Assembly (NCBI GenBank): GCA_965112735.1
Contig: OZ218955.1
Span: forward strand, 2,356,001 to 2,420,000
Length of the DNA: 64,000 nucleotides
From: Phaeosaccion multiseriatum
Lineage: Eukaryota; Ochrophyta, other classes
Direction of reading: 5' to 3'
Positions 31,872 through 43,600 of this stretch are shown here, piece by piece (positions within the stretch are counted from its first letter, which is position 1; every line of letters begins with the position of its first letter). The translations under genes were made by a program, and so were the position numbers. Below the pieces are notes generated by a model that was given only the letters and a program-made list of their open reading frames with translations, was not told where the DNA came from and searched no databases.

Positions 31872-32839
31872 CGCTGCTTCAGCAGCGAAGCCACGGAAGT
31901 TCTGTTCTCGCGGAGTGGAGTCGACGGAGAAACAGGGTATTGAGAGCCGAGGAGGGTGGAGCGTGAGCGCGTGTGTGGACCCCGAGGGAGCTGGTAGGAT
32001 AGAATATATTTATGGCAGCAGATGGAATACAACGGATTTGGATTTTCTGCTGGAGCTCAGAAGAGGAGGAGCTCTGCTGTACTCGCCACCCTACCGTGAT
32101 TGAAGGAGATAGAGGGCAGGTGCGGGAGCGTGTACAAGCAGAGAGGAGAGTAGAGACTGATGGTGTAGGAAAGCAAGGATCGCAGTAGGGCCCGACTGCT
32201 TCTCTTGTGAGGGTGAAGATGCTGTGTGCTTACTTGTGTCATGCTAACGGTTGCAAACACAAGAGGTGCCCCCAATGCTAACGGTTGCAAGGGCTTGCGC
32301 TACGCACACGCATCTAGTAGAAGTTTGAGAGCCTGGGCTTGATTATGTGTGTGAAGATGGTCCGCACGTCTAGCCCAAGGTTTTTTCTTCTCTCGCCGGT
32401 GACGGGGCTTCCACGTTAGCTCGTCGCCCTTTCCTCCCCATTAGTTTCGCGGGGTCCGTCCACCCTTATCTTTCCGTCTCCTCCCTTCTCCACCCCGCCG
32501 GGTTGTGGCGTCGCTGCGGCGGTGGCGGGATCTTTTAGTGGGGGGTGAAAGATCCTTCCGCCTTGGTCCTGATGAAGATGAGAGCCCCACGTATCGTATT
32601 GGACGGAGATGCAGCAGTGCAGGTGGACTCAAGGGGGGCTTTCAGGGGGGGAGGTATTGTGTGGGCAGCAGCAGCGCGCAGTGGGGTCGCTGCAGCCGGA
32701 GGGCACGGGCGCACGGACAGTTGGTGGGTAGTATGGGAGTGAGTGCCATGATGGGGAAAGGATAGCTGGGAGGTGGCATTGTTTTCCTCCTCCTCGCCCC
32801 TGGAGATGTTTTACGTGTGGGAGAAGGGCAGCCGCAGAA

Positions 32840-33740
32840 CTGAATGAAAAGGGGCTCTCTGCCAAGCAGCAAGAGCCTCGGGAGCCACGGCGAAGGAGTT
32901 CGTGAGTGTGGCAGCGGCGGCTGCATGGATACGGGGCAGGTGTTCGGGCTATTACAAGGAACCGGTGAGCTCTGCATTGATGGTGGTTGGCGCCTCGAGG
33001 TGGCGTGTGAAGCGGCTGTTCTACCTGTGGCCGTAACAGAGAAGCCCCGAAACAACAGGAGGGGCGCAGCGAGCAAGGAAGGCATATGGGTCGTTGGCAG
33101 ACGGCATTGAGAGTACACAGCGCTTTCATCTCGCACGACACAGCAGCATCTAGGGTGTTCATCTACGTGTTAAGTGTGGGGAAAGGGCACTACGCTGGGG
33201 GGTTGCGGCAGAGAGTGGGGCATCGGGCCATGTCGCTACTTATCTGCAATGGGCGGCGGCGGAGTGGCGTTTGGTCGTCCACAACAGCTGTGGAGTGAGT
33301 GTGGGGGCCAGCCTGTGCTGCAGATGGTCGGATGAGGGATTTTTCGGGGTGTGTGGCACTTGAGCGGTGCGAACGAAGAAAATGGGCGAGAAAAGGCACT
33401 AGGTCTTGCTATGCTCGCGCGACTTACTTGGGGTAGTAAGGATGGCATGTCCTCGTGCCAGAGTGCCCGGCGGTCGATGCTTTGGGGCAGCAGGGCTTGA
33501 GATCTTGGGCTTGTTCGTTTTGCGGGACGACAGCAGCGAGGTGTTTTGCACTCGGTGTTTTCTCGACCGGGTACAGCGGAAGTCCGCAGCGGACGGTTGG
33601 GATAGCAGTGGAGGGGTCTCGGCACGGTGTATGCCGAAGGGCCGCGTCTACGAGTTGATTTTCTAGGAGCTTGGTGCGGAAAACATAAGTGCTCCTGTTG
33701 GGGCATTTTCGGTTATTCTACCGGGGTTGGTTCTATGGGT
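32840..33740 (+). pseudogene. Recurrent module of unknown function, copy in E3
   Basis: Plus-strand copy: VFGLLQGTGE and GGWRLEVACEAA near 32,940-33,010, then GLEILGLFVLRDDSSEVF near 33,500 and the common GATCTGTGATTCCGAAAA near 33,748. It is spread over several frames with stops between. It is closest to the E1 copy. Confidence 0.4.
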
Positions 33741-34794
33741 CTTTTGGATCTGTGATTCCGAAAAGATTTTCATTTGGCCCATTGAGCTGGACCTGCGGCG
33801 ATGGCGAATCTTTTAGATTGGGGGGTGAAAGAATTTCCGTCTTGGTCCGTCATTGGAGCAGGTGATGAAGAGAGCGCCGACTATCGTATTCGGAGGACTC
33901 CGCGGGGGCTGCCGGTGATGGAGGAGGGAGTAGAGTTGTGCCGCGTCTCCCTCACTTTCACTGATGGATCTGAAGGTGGGAGCACAGCAGATTGGTAGCG
34001 ACACAGCACGCATCTCGTCCCACTCCCGGCGGAACGATGAGGCTACAGCATCGGTCGCAAGGGGCGGTGGCTGGCGGCTCAGTCTTAGGTTGGCTTCGGC
34101 CACGGCATTTCAGTACACGTGCAGGAGGCTCTAGGCGGGGCAGGGCGGAGGCTACATGTGCAGACACGGCTGCGCCCTGGGGACTTTGGGTGAATGGGGG
34201 ATGAGCGGCTCCTCGGAACCGCTGCCCCCAAAGGCCCGTGCTCGCCCCCGTCAGGGAAGCGACACCCCGGAGACACTGTGTGCCCCGAGGTGAGTCCTTC
34301 TTAGGACTGCACTCTTAATGAAAAGTTTATCCCCCAACATTGGCGACGACTGGATGAGGAGGAGCGAGGCCTCTCAATGGGTACCCAGTTTTGATTGAGC
34401 GCAACGACCGCGAGAACGCTGCTTCAGCAGCGAAGCCACGGAAGTTCTGTTCTCGCGGAGTGGAGTCGACGGATAAACAGGGTATTGAGAGCCGAGGGGG
34501 GTGGAGCGTGAGCGCGTGTGTGGACCCCGAGGGAGCTGGTAGGATAGAATATATTTATGGCAGCAGATGGAAAACAACGGATTTGGATTTTCTGCTGGAG
34601 CTCAGAAGAGGAGGAGCTCTGCTGTACTCGCCACCCTACCGTGATTGAAGGAGATAGAGGGCAGGTGCGGGAGCGTGTACAAGCAGAGAGGAGAGTAGAG
34701 ACTGATGGTGTAGGAAAGCAAGGATCGCAGTAGGGCCCGACTGCTTCTCTTGTGAGGGTGAAGATGCTGTGTGCTTACTTGTGTCATGCTAACG

Positions 34795-35391
34795 TGTTAG
34801 AAGTCGTGCTTTTGCTAGACTGGTACCTACCCTCTGAATTCAGACCGGGAGGTACCAGTCTAGCAAAAGCACGACTTCTAACAAGCCCTAATGCTAGAAG
34901 TCGAACCCCCCCCCCCCCACCGCACATAGTGGAGAGAAGTAACTCGCAGTCTGGGAATCAGACTAATGGGTGCCAGCCGGTACCAGTTTTCGCCGAAAAA
35001 CACACTTTTTTCACAAGCTACAGCCAGGATTCGAACTCGCAATGGCCTTGTTAGAAGTCGTGCTTTTGCTAGACTGGTACCTACCCTCTGAATTCAGACC
35101 GGGAGGTACCAGTCTAGCAAAAGCACGACTTCTAACAAGGCCATTGCGAGTTCGAATCCTGGCTGTAGCTTGTGAAAAAAGTGTGTTTTTCGGCGAAAAC
35201 TGGTACCGGCTGGCACCCATTAGTCTGATTCCCAGACTGCGAGTTACTTCTCTCCACTATGTGCGGTGGGGGGGGGGGGGTTCGACTTCTAGCATTAGGG
35301 CTTGTTAGAAGTCGTGCTTTTGCTAGACTGGTACCTCCCGGTCTGAATTCAGAGGGTAGGTACCAGTCTAGCAAAAGCACGACTTCTAACA
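34795..35391. mobile_element. P element, copy 2: three palindromic units and mirrored spacers
   Basis: A 597-bp insertion flanked by AACG (34,791-34,794 and 35,392-35,395). Hairpin units lie at 34,795-34,883, about 35,050-35,138 and about 35,303-35,391. The spacer between the first two is repeated in inverse orientation between the last two, so the whole element is close to one large inverted repeat. The loop of the third unit is also inverted. The spacer carries a C-run, TTTCGCCGAAAA and GGATTCGAACTCGC. It could form a strong cruciform or hairpin RNA. Confidence 0.82.
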
Positions 35392-35817
35392 AACGGTTGC
35401 AAACACAAGAGGTGCCCCCAATGCTAACGGTTGCAAGGGCTTGCGCTACGCACACGCATCTAGTAGAAGTTTGAGAGCCTGGGCTTGATTATGTGTGTGA
35501 AGATGGTCCGCACGTCTAGCCCAAGGTTTTTTCTTTTCCACCCACCCACCCATCTAGATTAGTTTTAGTACTTAGTAGTTAGATACTCAGTAGTTAAGGG
35601 GGGGATGAGCGGCTCCTCGGAACCGCTACCCCCAAAGGCCCGTGCTCGCCCCCGTCAGGGAAGCGACACCCCGGAGACACTGTGTGCCCCGAGGTGAGTC
35701 CCTTTCAGGACTGCACTCTTAATGAAAAGTTTATCCCCCAACATTGGCGACGACTGGATGAGGAGGAGCGAGGCCTCTCAATGGGTACCCAGTTTCGATT
35801 GAGCGCAACGACTGCGA

Positions 35818-35914
35818 GAAGCCCAAACGAGGCATTTGCTGGCCACACCATACCCGAGCAGGCCATTGGACGACTGCGACTGGCCCAACCGACACACCAC
35901 ATGGCCACAACGCC
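35818..35914. repeat. 177-bp satellite fragment
   Basis: Ninety-seven bases of satellite between E3 and the next E end, showing two E sequences inserted close together or a deletion between them. Confidence 0.8.
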
Positions 35915-36437
35915 GCTGCTTCAGCAGCGAAGCCACGGAAGTTCCGTTCTCGCGGCGGAGTGGAGTCGACGGAGAAACAGGGTATTGAGAGCCGAGGGGA
36001 GGTGGAGCGTGAGCGCGTGTGTGGACCCCGAGGGAGCTGGTAGGATAGATTATATTTATGGCAGCAGATGGAAAACAACGGATTTGGATTTTCCGCTGGA
36101 GCTCAGAAGAGGAGGAGCCCTGCTGTACTCGCCACCCTACCGTGATTGAAGGAGATAGAGAGCAGGTGCGGGAGCGTGTACAAGCAGGGAGGAGAGTAGA
36201 GACCGATATGGTGTAGGAAAGCAAGGATCGCAGTAGGGCCCGACTGCTTCTCTTGTGAGGGTGAAGGTGCTGTGTGCTTACTTGTGTCATGCTAACTGTC
36301 GCAAACACAAGAGGTGCCCCCAATGCTAACTGTCGCAAGGGCTCGCGCTACGCACACGCATCTAGTAGAAGTTTGAGAACCTTGGCCTGACCCGCTAGCA
36401 AGATGGTGCTCTCGTCTAGCCAAAGGTTTTTTCTTTC
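35915..36437 (+). mobile_element. E element arm, copy 4 (solo arm)
   Basis: One E arm from CTGCTTCAGCAGCG to GGTTTTTTCTTTC with no interior, joined directly to satellite at 36,438. It has small differences from other arms (extra CGG in TCGCGGCGGAG; extra AT in CCGATATGGTG). Confidence 0.75.
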
Positions 36438-39400
36438 AAGTTGGAACTGGCATGGGCCCAAAACGCCCAATCTGGCCCCTCGAGGGACCCAAAGCCAGGG
36501 TTTGTGGGGCCCAAACAGCCCAAACGAGGCAATTGCTGGCCACACCATGCCCGCGCAGGCCGATGCATGACTGCGACTGGCCCAACCGACACACCACATG
36601 GCCACAACGCCGCCAAGTTGGAGCTGGCATGGGCCCAAAACGCCCAATCTGGCCCCTCACTGGACCCAAAGCCGGGGTTTGTGGGGCCCAAACAGCCCAA
36701 ACGAGGCAATTGCTGGCCACACCATACCCGCGCAGGCCATTGGATGACTACGACTGGCCCAACCGACACACTACATGGCCACAACGCCGCCAAGGTGGAA
36801 CTGGCATGGGCCCAAAACGCCCAATCTGGCCCCTCACTGGACCCAAAGCCGGGGTTTGTGGGGCCCAAACAGCCCAAACGAGGCATTTGCTGGCCACACC
36901 ATACCCGCGCAGGCCGTTGGATGACTACGACTGGCCCAACCGACACACTACATGGCCACAACGCCGCTAATTTGGAACTGACATGGGCCCAAAACGCCCT
37001 ATCTTGCCCCTCACTGGACCCAAAGCCGGGGTTTGTGGGGCCCAAACAGCCCAAACGAGGCATTTGCTGGCCACACCATGCTCGCGCAGGCCATTGGATG
37101 ACTGCGACTGGCCCAACCGACACACTACATGGCCACAACGCCGCTAATTTGGAACTGACATGGGCCCAAAACGCCCTATCTTGCCCCTCACTGGACCCAA
37201 AGCCGGGGTTTGTGGGGCCCAAACAGCCCAAACGAGGCATTTGCTGGCCACACCATGCCCGCGCAGGAGACTGGATGACTATGACTGGCCCAATCGACAC
37301 ACTACATGGCCACAACGCCGCCAAGTTGGAACTGGCATGGGCCCAAAACGCCCAATCTGGCCCCTCACTGGACCCAAAGCCGGGGTTTGTGGGGCCCAAA
37401 CAGCCCAAACGAGGCATTTGCTGGCCACACCATACCCGCGCAGGCCGTTGGATGACTACGACTGGCCCAACCGACACACTACATGGCCACAACGCCGCTA
37501 ATTTGGAACTGACATGGGCCCAAAACGCCCTATCTTGCCCCTCACTGGACCCAAAGCCGGGGTTTGTGGGGCCCAAACAGCCCAAACGAGGCATTTGCTG
37601 GCCACACCATGCTCGCGCAGGCCATTGGATGACTGCGACTGGCCCAACCGACACACTACATGGCCACAACGCCGCTAATTTGGAACTGACATGGGCCCAA
37701 AACGCCCTATCTTGCCCCTCACTGGACCCAAAGCCGGGGTTTGTGGGGCCCAAACAGCCCAAACGAGGCATTTGCTGGCCACACCATGCCCGCGCAGGAG
37801 ACTGGATGACTATGACTGGCCCAATCGACACACTACATGGCCACAACGCCGCCAAGTTGGAACTGGCATGGGCCCAAAACGCCCAATCTGGCCCCTCACT
37901 GGACCCAAAGCCGGGGTTTGTGGGGCCCAAACAGCCCAAACGAGGCATTTGCTGGCCACACCATACCCGCGCAGGCCATTGGACGACTGCGACTGGCCCA
38001 ACCGACACACCACATGGCCACAACGCCGCCAAGTTGGAACTGGCATGGGCCCAAAACGCCCAATCTGGCCCCTCGAGGGACCCAAAGCCAGGGTTTGTGG
38101 GGCCCAAACAGCCCAAACGAGGCATTTGCTGGCCACACCATGCCCGCGCAGGCCGATGCATGACTGCGATTGGCCCAACCGACACACCACATGGCCACAA
38201 CGCCGCCAAGTTGGAGCTGGCATGGGCCCAAAACGCCCAATCTGGCCCCTCACTGGACCCAAAGCCGGGGTTTGTGGGGCCCAAACAGCCCAAACGAGGC
38301 AATTGCTGGCCACACCATACCCGCGCAGGCCATTGGATGACTACGACTGGCCCAATCGACACACCACATGGCCACAACGCCGCCAAGTTGGAGCTGGCAT
38401 GGGCCCAAAACGCCCAATCTGGCCCCTCACTGGACCCAAAGCCGGGGTTTGTGGGGCCCAAACAGCCCAAACGAGGCAATTGCTGGCCACACCATACCCG
38501 CGCAGGCCGTTGGATGACTGCGACTGGCCCAACCGACACACTACATGGCCACAACGCCGCTAATTTGGAACTGACATGGGCCCAAAACGCCCTATCTTGC
38601 CCCTCACTGGACCCAAAGCCGGGGTTTGTGGGGCCCAAACAGCCCAAACGAGGCATTTGCTGGCCACAACATACCCGCGCAGGCCATTGGATGACTATCA
38701 CTGGCCCAACCGACAAACTACATGGCCACAACGCCGCCTATTTGGAACTGGCATGGGCCCAAAACGCCCAATCTGGCCCCTCACGAGATCCAAAGCCGGG
38801 GTTTGTGAGGCCCCAACAGCCCAAACGAGGCATTTGCTGGCCACACCATGCCCGCACAGGGCATGGGTTAAGCACCACAGGCCCAACCGACACACTAGAT
38901 CGCCCAAACGCCGCCAAGTCGGAACTACAATGGGCACTAAAGGCCCGGTCTGGACCCTTGCGAGATCTAAACCCAAGATTTCAGGCCCAAACAGCCCAAA
39001 CGAGGCATTTGCTGGCCACACCAAGTCCACGCAGGGCATTGGTTCAGTACGACTGCCCCAATCGACACACTTCATAGCCACAACGCCGCCTATTTGGAAC
39101 TGGGATGGGCTCAAACAACCAATTTGGCCCTGTGCTGGGCCCAAAGCCGGGGCTTGCGGCGCACGAACAGCTTAAACGAGGCATTTGCTGGCCTCAACAT
39201 GCCCGCGCAGGGCATTGGCTCAGCACGACAGGCCCAACTGACACACCAGATTGCCACAACACCGCCAAATCGGGCGTGGGATGGGCCCAAAAGGCCCAAT
39301 CTGGCCCTTAGCTCGGCCCGAAGTCCGCATTTGCGGGGCACGAACAGCCCAAGCGAGGCTTTTGCTGGCGTGTGGCATTGGCGTAGCACAACATGCCTAA

Positions 39401-39590
39401 TCAATACACTAAATCGCCACAACGCCGCCAAGTCGGCTCAAAAGGCCCATTCTACTGGCCCTTGCAGCACACAAAAAGCGCGTTTGCGGTTGAGGAGCAG
39501 CCGAAAGGAGGCCCTTGCTGGCCACAACATGCACACGCCGGTATTGACTAAGTAAGCACAAACAGCCCAAGCGAGACACACTTGCTGGTT
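36438..39590. repeat. 177-bp satellite array, block 7, with decaying right edge
   Basis: About 18 monomers. A three-monomer higher-order unit (531 bp) is visible: the variant CCGCTAATTTGGAACTGACA occurs at 36,964 and 37,141, then 531 bp later at 37,495 and 37,672. To about 38,760 the monomers are close to consensus. From about 38,800 to 39,590 they become increasingly diverged and end in unique sequence. Confidence 0.95.
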
Positions 39591-39594
39591 TCCA

Positions 39595-40008
39595 AAGCGG
39601 TGCCCAAACGTCAAGAGTCCCTCCCCCCGTTATGTGGCCCCTTCCAAAGTCAGCGTCTCCAATCAGTGCCACCCTCCTCCATACAGACAGACAGTTCGTT
39701 TGGGATTCATCAGCGAAGCTGTCCAATCCCCGCATTGTGACCCCCCATCTAGAGACCTCAGGGCGCGGGGTGTGTGCCAAAAGCACACGCCATCCCAGCC
39801 CAAGCAAAACCTCCTGAATTGATGTCTGTGGCGTGCAAAACCACTCGTAGCATCTGCCCTCCTCGCTCCACGGTCGCATGCGAACAATCTGTTTACGATA
39901 GCTCGTACCGTGTGCATCTATGTGCTTCTCCACACACGACACAGAACTCTCGCTGTCTCCGCACGAGGAAAGTAATATTGTTCCCTTCTCCAGCTCAAAC
40001 AGGAACAA
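39595..40008 (-). pseudogene. Possible truncated gene next to the satellite edge
   Basis: An open minus-strand frame with gene-like composition in unique sequence (CYEWFCTPQTSIQEVLLGLG, RWGVTMRGLDSF, VALIGDADFGRG). It starts from a TTG-type codon at 40,008 and runs on into decayed satellite to 39,409, so its natural C-terminus is missing or it ends by an unseen splice. I recognise no family. It lies head to head with the NDUFA2-like gene. It may be a real gene fragment cut by satellite or a chance ORF. Confidence 0.3.
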
Positions 40009-40128
40009 AAAAGGGCGGATAAAATCCGATGGCAGCTCATGTCCTTTCGTCCCTCTCCTCCACCGTGATTTCTGCAGCGCTCACAGCTCAATCCAGACGC
40101 AGTAGTTGTAGTGCACGACAGCGGGAAT

Positions 40129-40613
40129 ATGAGCTGGAGAGGATCGCTTGCAAGGAGCGTGAAGGAAGTGCGCTTTTGCCTGTGTCCCACTGGGGAAGCC
40201 AGCGAAGGAGCCAGGTAGGTGCTGAGAGGGAAATTGTAGCTTTGGCCTTAATGCCTCTCACATGTTCTCGTTTATGCAGGGCCTTCGTGGCGAAGAACTA
40301 CGGGGAGATTAAGAAGTTGAACCCGTCCTTGCCATTCCTGGTTCGAGAAGCCACCGGCATCAAGCCGTACATGCTGGCAGAGCTCGGTGAGTGAAGTGGG
40401 GGTTGGGGGTGGCTTCTCAAACGGTGTGGAGCAGGATGACAGGAAATTGAACTTCTGTCTGCCGCCTGACCCTCCGCGCCCCCCTCCGACTAACAAATAA
40501 CTCGCCGCCTCCGGCTCTCAGGCATGGGAAAGCGAGACCGAGTTGAACTGGACGGGTTATCAGAGCAAGACATTGAAAGTAGCCTTCAGCGCTTAGCCGA
40601 AGGACCAGCATGA
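40129..40613 (+). CDS. NDUFA2: NADH dehydrogenase (complex I) subunit NDUFA2/B8-like
   Basis: Three exons: 40,129-40,214, 40,280-40,386 and 40,522-40,613 (94 aa; GT-AG introns of 65 and 135 bp). The start was chosen because the N-terminus then reads SVKEVRFCLCPTGEASEGAR, matching the conserved start of this family with its Cys. Exon 2 gives RAFVAKNYGEIKKLNPSLPF and LVREATGIKP, the thioredoxin-fold core. Exon 3 ends LSEQDIESSLQRLAEGPA. The length is close to the human protein (99 aa). An earlier ATG at 40,029 is in another frame and would read into intron 1. The family is an accessory subunit of the mitochondrial complex I matrix arm. The stop lies 24 bp from the stop of the convergent EH gene. 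Confidence 0.9.
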
Positions 40614-40637
40614 TCATAAACCAATGAGTGATTTCCT

Positions 40638-43600
40638 TTAAAATGATGGGAAGGCCGCCTCGCCAGCTGCTGGGCCTGCCTCATCGAAGGCGTCAAAGCT
40701 GTTTCCACCGGCTGCTGCCGTCGCGCCAGCCTGGGCAAAGGGGTCGCTACTGTTGTCTCCAAAGGCGGCGAAGTTGTCCGCCGAGTTCGGAACTGAAAAG
40801 CCGGCTCCGTCGCCCTCGGCATTCTTGTGTGCTCCATCCGCAAAGGGGTCGGCAGCGATGGGTGCAGCTGCGTGGGGGCGGAGGCAGGATGGTGGTGAGA
40901 GATGAGACGCTGTCGTTTCGAAGGTGTCAGTGGCCAATAACATTTGCTGCTTTCAGCAACTCCATACCTTGAAACGCCGAGGAGGAGAAGGGATCTGCAG
41001 GGCTGGCCTCTCCCATAGCATTGGGCGCCCCTGCTGCTGCTCCGCCTTGTAAAGAATCTAAGGGCTTGGAAGCGAACGGTTCTGCCACAGCAGCAAACGG
41101 ATCTTCCCCCCCGTCCTCAAAGGTAGAAGAAGAGAGATTCGATGCCATTGCTGGTGCTGGTGCTGGTGCAGGTGGAACAGCAGGAAGCGCTTTGGGCGAC
41201 ACGCCTGGCTTGGGGGGGGGGGGTGGTGGGGAAGGAGGAGGAACGGGTGGTTCCTCCGGTCTAGTCTGCTCAGCCTCAAACGTCGGAAAAGCTTCCTCCG
41301 TAGCACTCGGTACAGCGGGTGCGCTCGGAAGAGAGTTCGCATGTGTTGGTTGCGACTCTTCTTGCCGCTGACCATTCCTTAGAGATTGGGCGTATCCCTC
41401 TACTGCCCGGAGTGTCTTGTTTGACTCCTGCACTTCCTCGCTGAGGCGAACCTATACACACACACACACACACACACACACATAAGTGGAGCGAAGGTGG
41501 GACAGGCGTGAGACACATGCGCCGCGCACTGCTCCCTCATCACAGGCAGGCAGCCCCGTCCGCCTCTTACCTCCTCCCCCGCTAAGCCGTCCATGGCGGC
41601 ATGCAACGCCTCAATTTCTGCAAGCGCCGAAGCCCGCTGTATTGCCTTCTCCTGCACTTGCCGCCTCAGGTCACCAAGTGACACCTCTCTCTCCTAGAGG
41701 AAAGGAAACGAGGTAGGGGGGGCGTTGTAAGGCATGCGCGTCCCTCCTCTCGGCTGCTGAGTGCTTGGACCTCGTACAATGGTACCTGTCGTTGCTGCCT
41801 CAACCTCGCAAGCTCAGTGGAAACAGTCTCGAGTTCCGCGCCCATCTCTTCGAGCAGTCGCTCATTCTCAACATACTCTTCCTGGCTGCCCTCCAGAATC
41901 GCCCCCAGAGACACCTAGTTATTGGGTTGCGCATGCAGTTGAGGGGACTTGCTCTTGCTCTCGAGAGCTACACGAGTAAGTGCATGACTGTCTCTCTTTA
42001 CCTTCTCTTGCTTCATTTTCTGAAGCAGCCTTTTCAGGTTCTCAACGCTTCCGCGTTGCGCATCCATACCCTGTCGGTGCTGAGTCGTCGCGTGCCTCGC
42101 CACACCCATTAACTCCTCTCCTGCCGCCACAACATCCGAGGATAAGTCCCCGCCTACTGCGTCACCCATAAGCGCGCTACCTCCCGAAGCCAGACTGCCA
42201 CGCGACGAGTAAAGGGAATCCTTTCGTTGGAGAGACGCGCCCTCCCCCCCTGCCACCATTGTAGACGACGCGCCTCCGTTGCTTGGCGGGGCCTGGGAGG
42301 GGGCCGCTGCAGCGCCCATGGAAGGAGGTACAGGAGGACTCGAACCTACCAATGCCTGGGCTCCCACTCCACCAGTGTCCGCCTCAGGGCTGGCGACCGG
42401 CGCTTCCCCAGCGGGAGACGGTCCCGGGGTAGACATGGAGTGCTCATCTAGCCCGCTGAACGCATCCCCAATGATGTCCGCTGCAATCGAGTGGGAGGTC
42501 CAATCAAAGTGAGTCACAATCGTAGCAGTGGAGGAGGACACCCGCACCACCTACCTGGAGCAGCGCTCTGGAGGCTGGCTGGGGGGACGACGGCTGGGAA
42601 TTGCGGCTGCACGAGGGACTGCTGACTGCCATCTGCTGCCGCCCCAGGTCTGTCCAACAAGGCAGGCGGGAGGCTTGTCGGGAAGGGCATCCCCTTCTTG
42701 GACACGCACACAATGACATGCATGGCGACATTGAATTCCTGCTTGCTCAACTGGACACCAACACAGACAAGAGGGAAACGGGTCAGCAAAAACATCTTCG
42801 CCCCCCCGACCCAGCCGCACCGGCTAGTACCTTCGAGTCCTTGTCCGCATCAGCCAATTCCCAGACTTGCCGCAGGTGCTGTCTCGACAGGCCACTTTTA
42901 CTGAACAAAGCCACGGCCTCCTGCACAGATTGTCATGTGAGAAGACGAGAAATGAAACAGCACTACACAAAGACAGTGTGTGCCCCACCTGTCCTGTCAT
43001 GAAACCATCTCCATCCCCGTCGTATTGGAGGAAGAGGGAGTCGTATCTCGCTCTGTCCTGGGGAGACATGGCCCACGGATCTCCACCCGCTGCTGCGCCA
43101 ACCTGTTCGGCAAAGCAATCAAGCAATCGCGCGGCAGCAGCAGAGAGCAGCAGCCGTCAACGGTTTGCGTCTTCCCTCCGTTCTGCAAGGGGATAGCATG
43201 CTCACCTGAGGCGCCACAGCTGGTGGTGGCGGACAATCGGCCATTCTGGCGATTGGAAGACTCTGCTGCCCCGTTTCCCTGGCGAGTCGCTCGTGGGTCA
43301 AAGGCAGTCCCGGCGAAGACTGAGCCAGAGCAATGAAGCTCATGGCGACATTGAACTCCTGCTTACTCAGCTGCACCACCAAAGGTGGGGGAAAGCGGTC
43401 AGGAGGTTCTTCTTGGTTCCTCTGTTGCCGTCATGTTTGTTCGCCACCCCACCCCCCCCAAAAAACTCGTCGTACCTTCGAGTCCTTGTCGGCGTCAGCC
43501 AGTTCCCACACCGTCTTCAGAACGGCCATGTCCAGATTGCTCTTCTTCAAGAACTCAACCGCAGCTGGGCCTGCGAGGAAGCCCGTGCTCTGCGCGTCTG

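Larger units (their letters stand above)
31872..35817. mobile_element. E element, copy 3, carrying a P insertion
   Basis: The E arm starts at CTGCTTCAGCAGCG (31,872). The interior parallels E1: 32,376-34,200 matches about 8965-10,867 but is not identical, and includes the module. A 796-type unit starts near 34,200, interrupted by P at 34,795-35,391. The 64-bp spacer (near 35,540) and another unit start (35,606) follow, up to satellite at 35,818. The far inverted arm is missing. Confidence 0.65.

Noticed and set aside
35138-35175. tRNA gene suggested by GTTCGAATCC
   Set aside because: The T-stem does not pair and no cloverleaf can be drawn; it lies inside a P spacer. The same holds for matches near 20,700, 26,595 and 7,880.
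36416-39077. ORFs of 771 and 878 codons on opposite strands
   Set aside because: Same cause: frames through 177-bp monomers that run into flanking DNA at both ends.
40029-40128. Upstream ATG at 40,029 as the NDUFA2 start
   Set aside because: It is out of frame with the conserved exon 1 segment and would require reading through intron 1.
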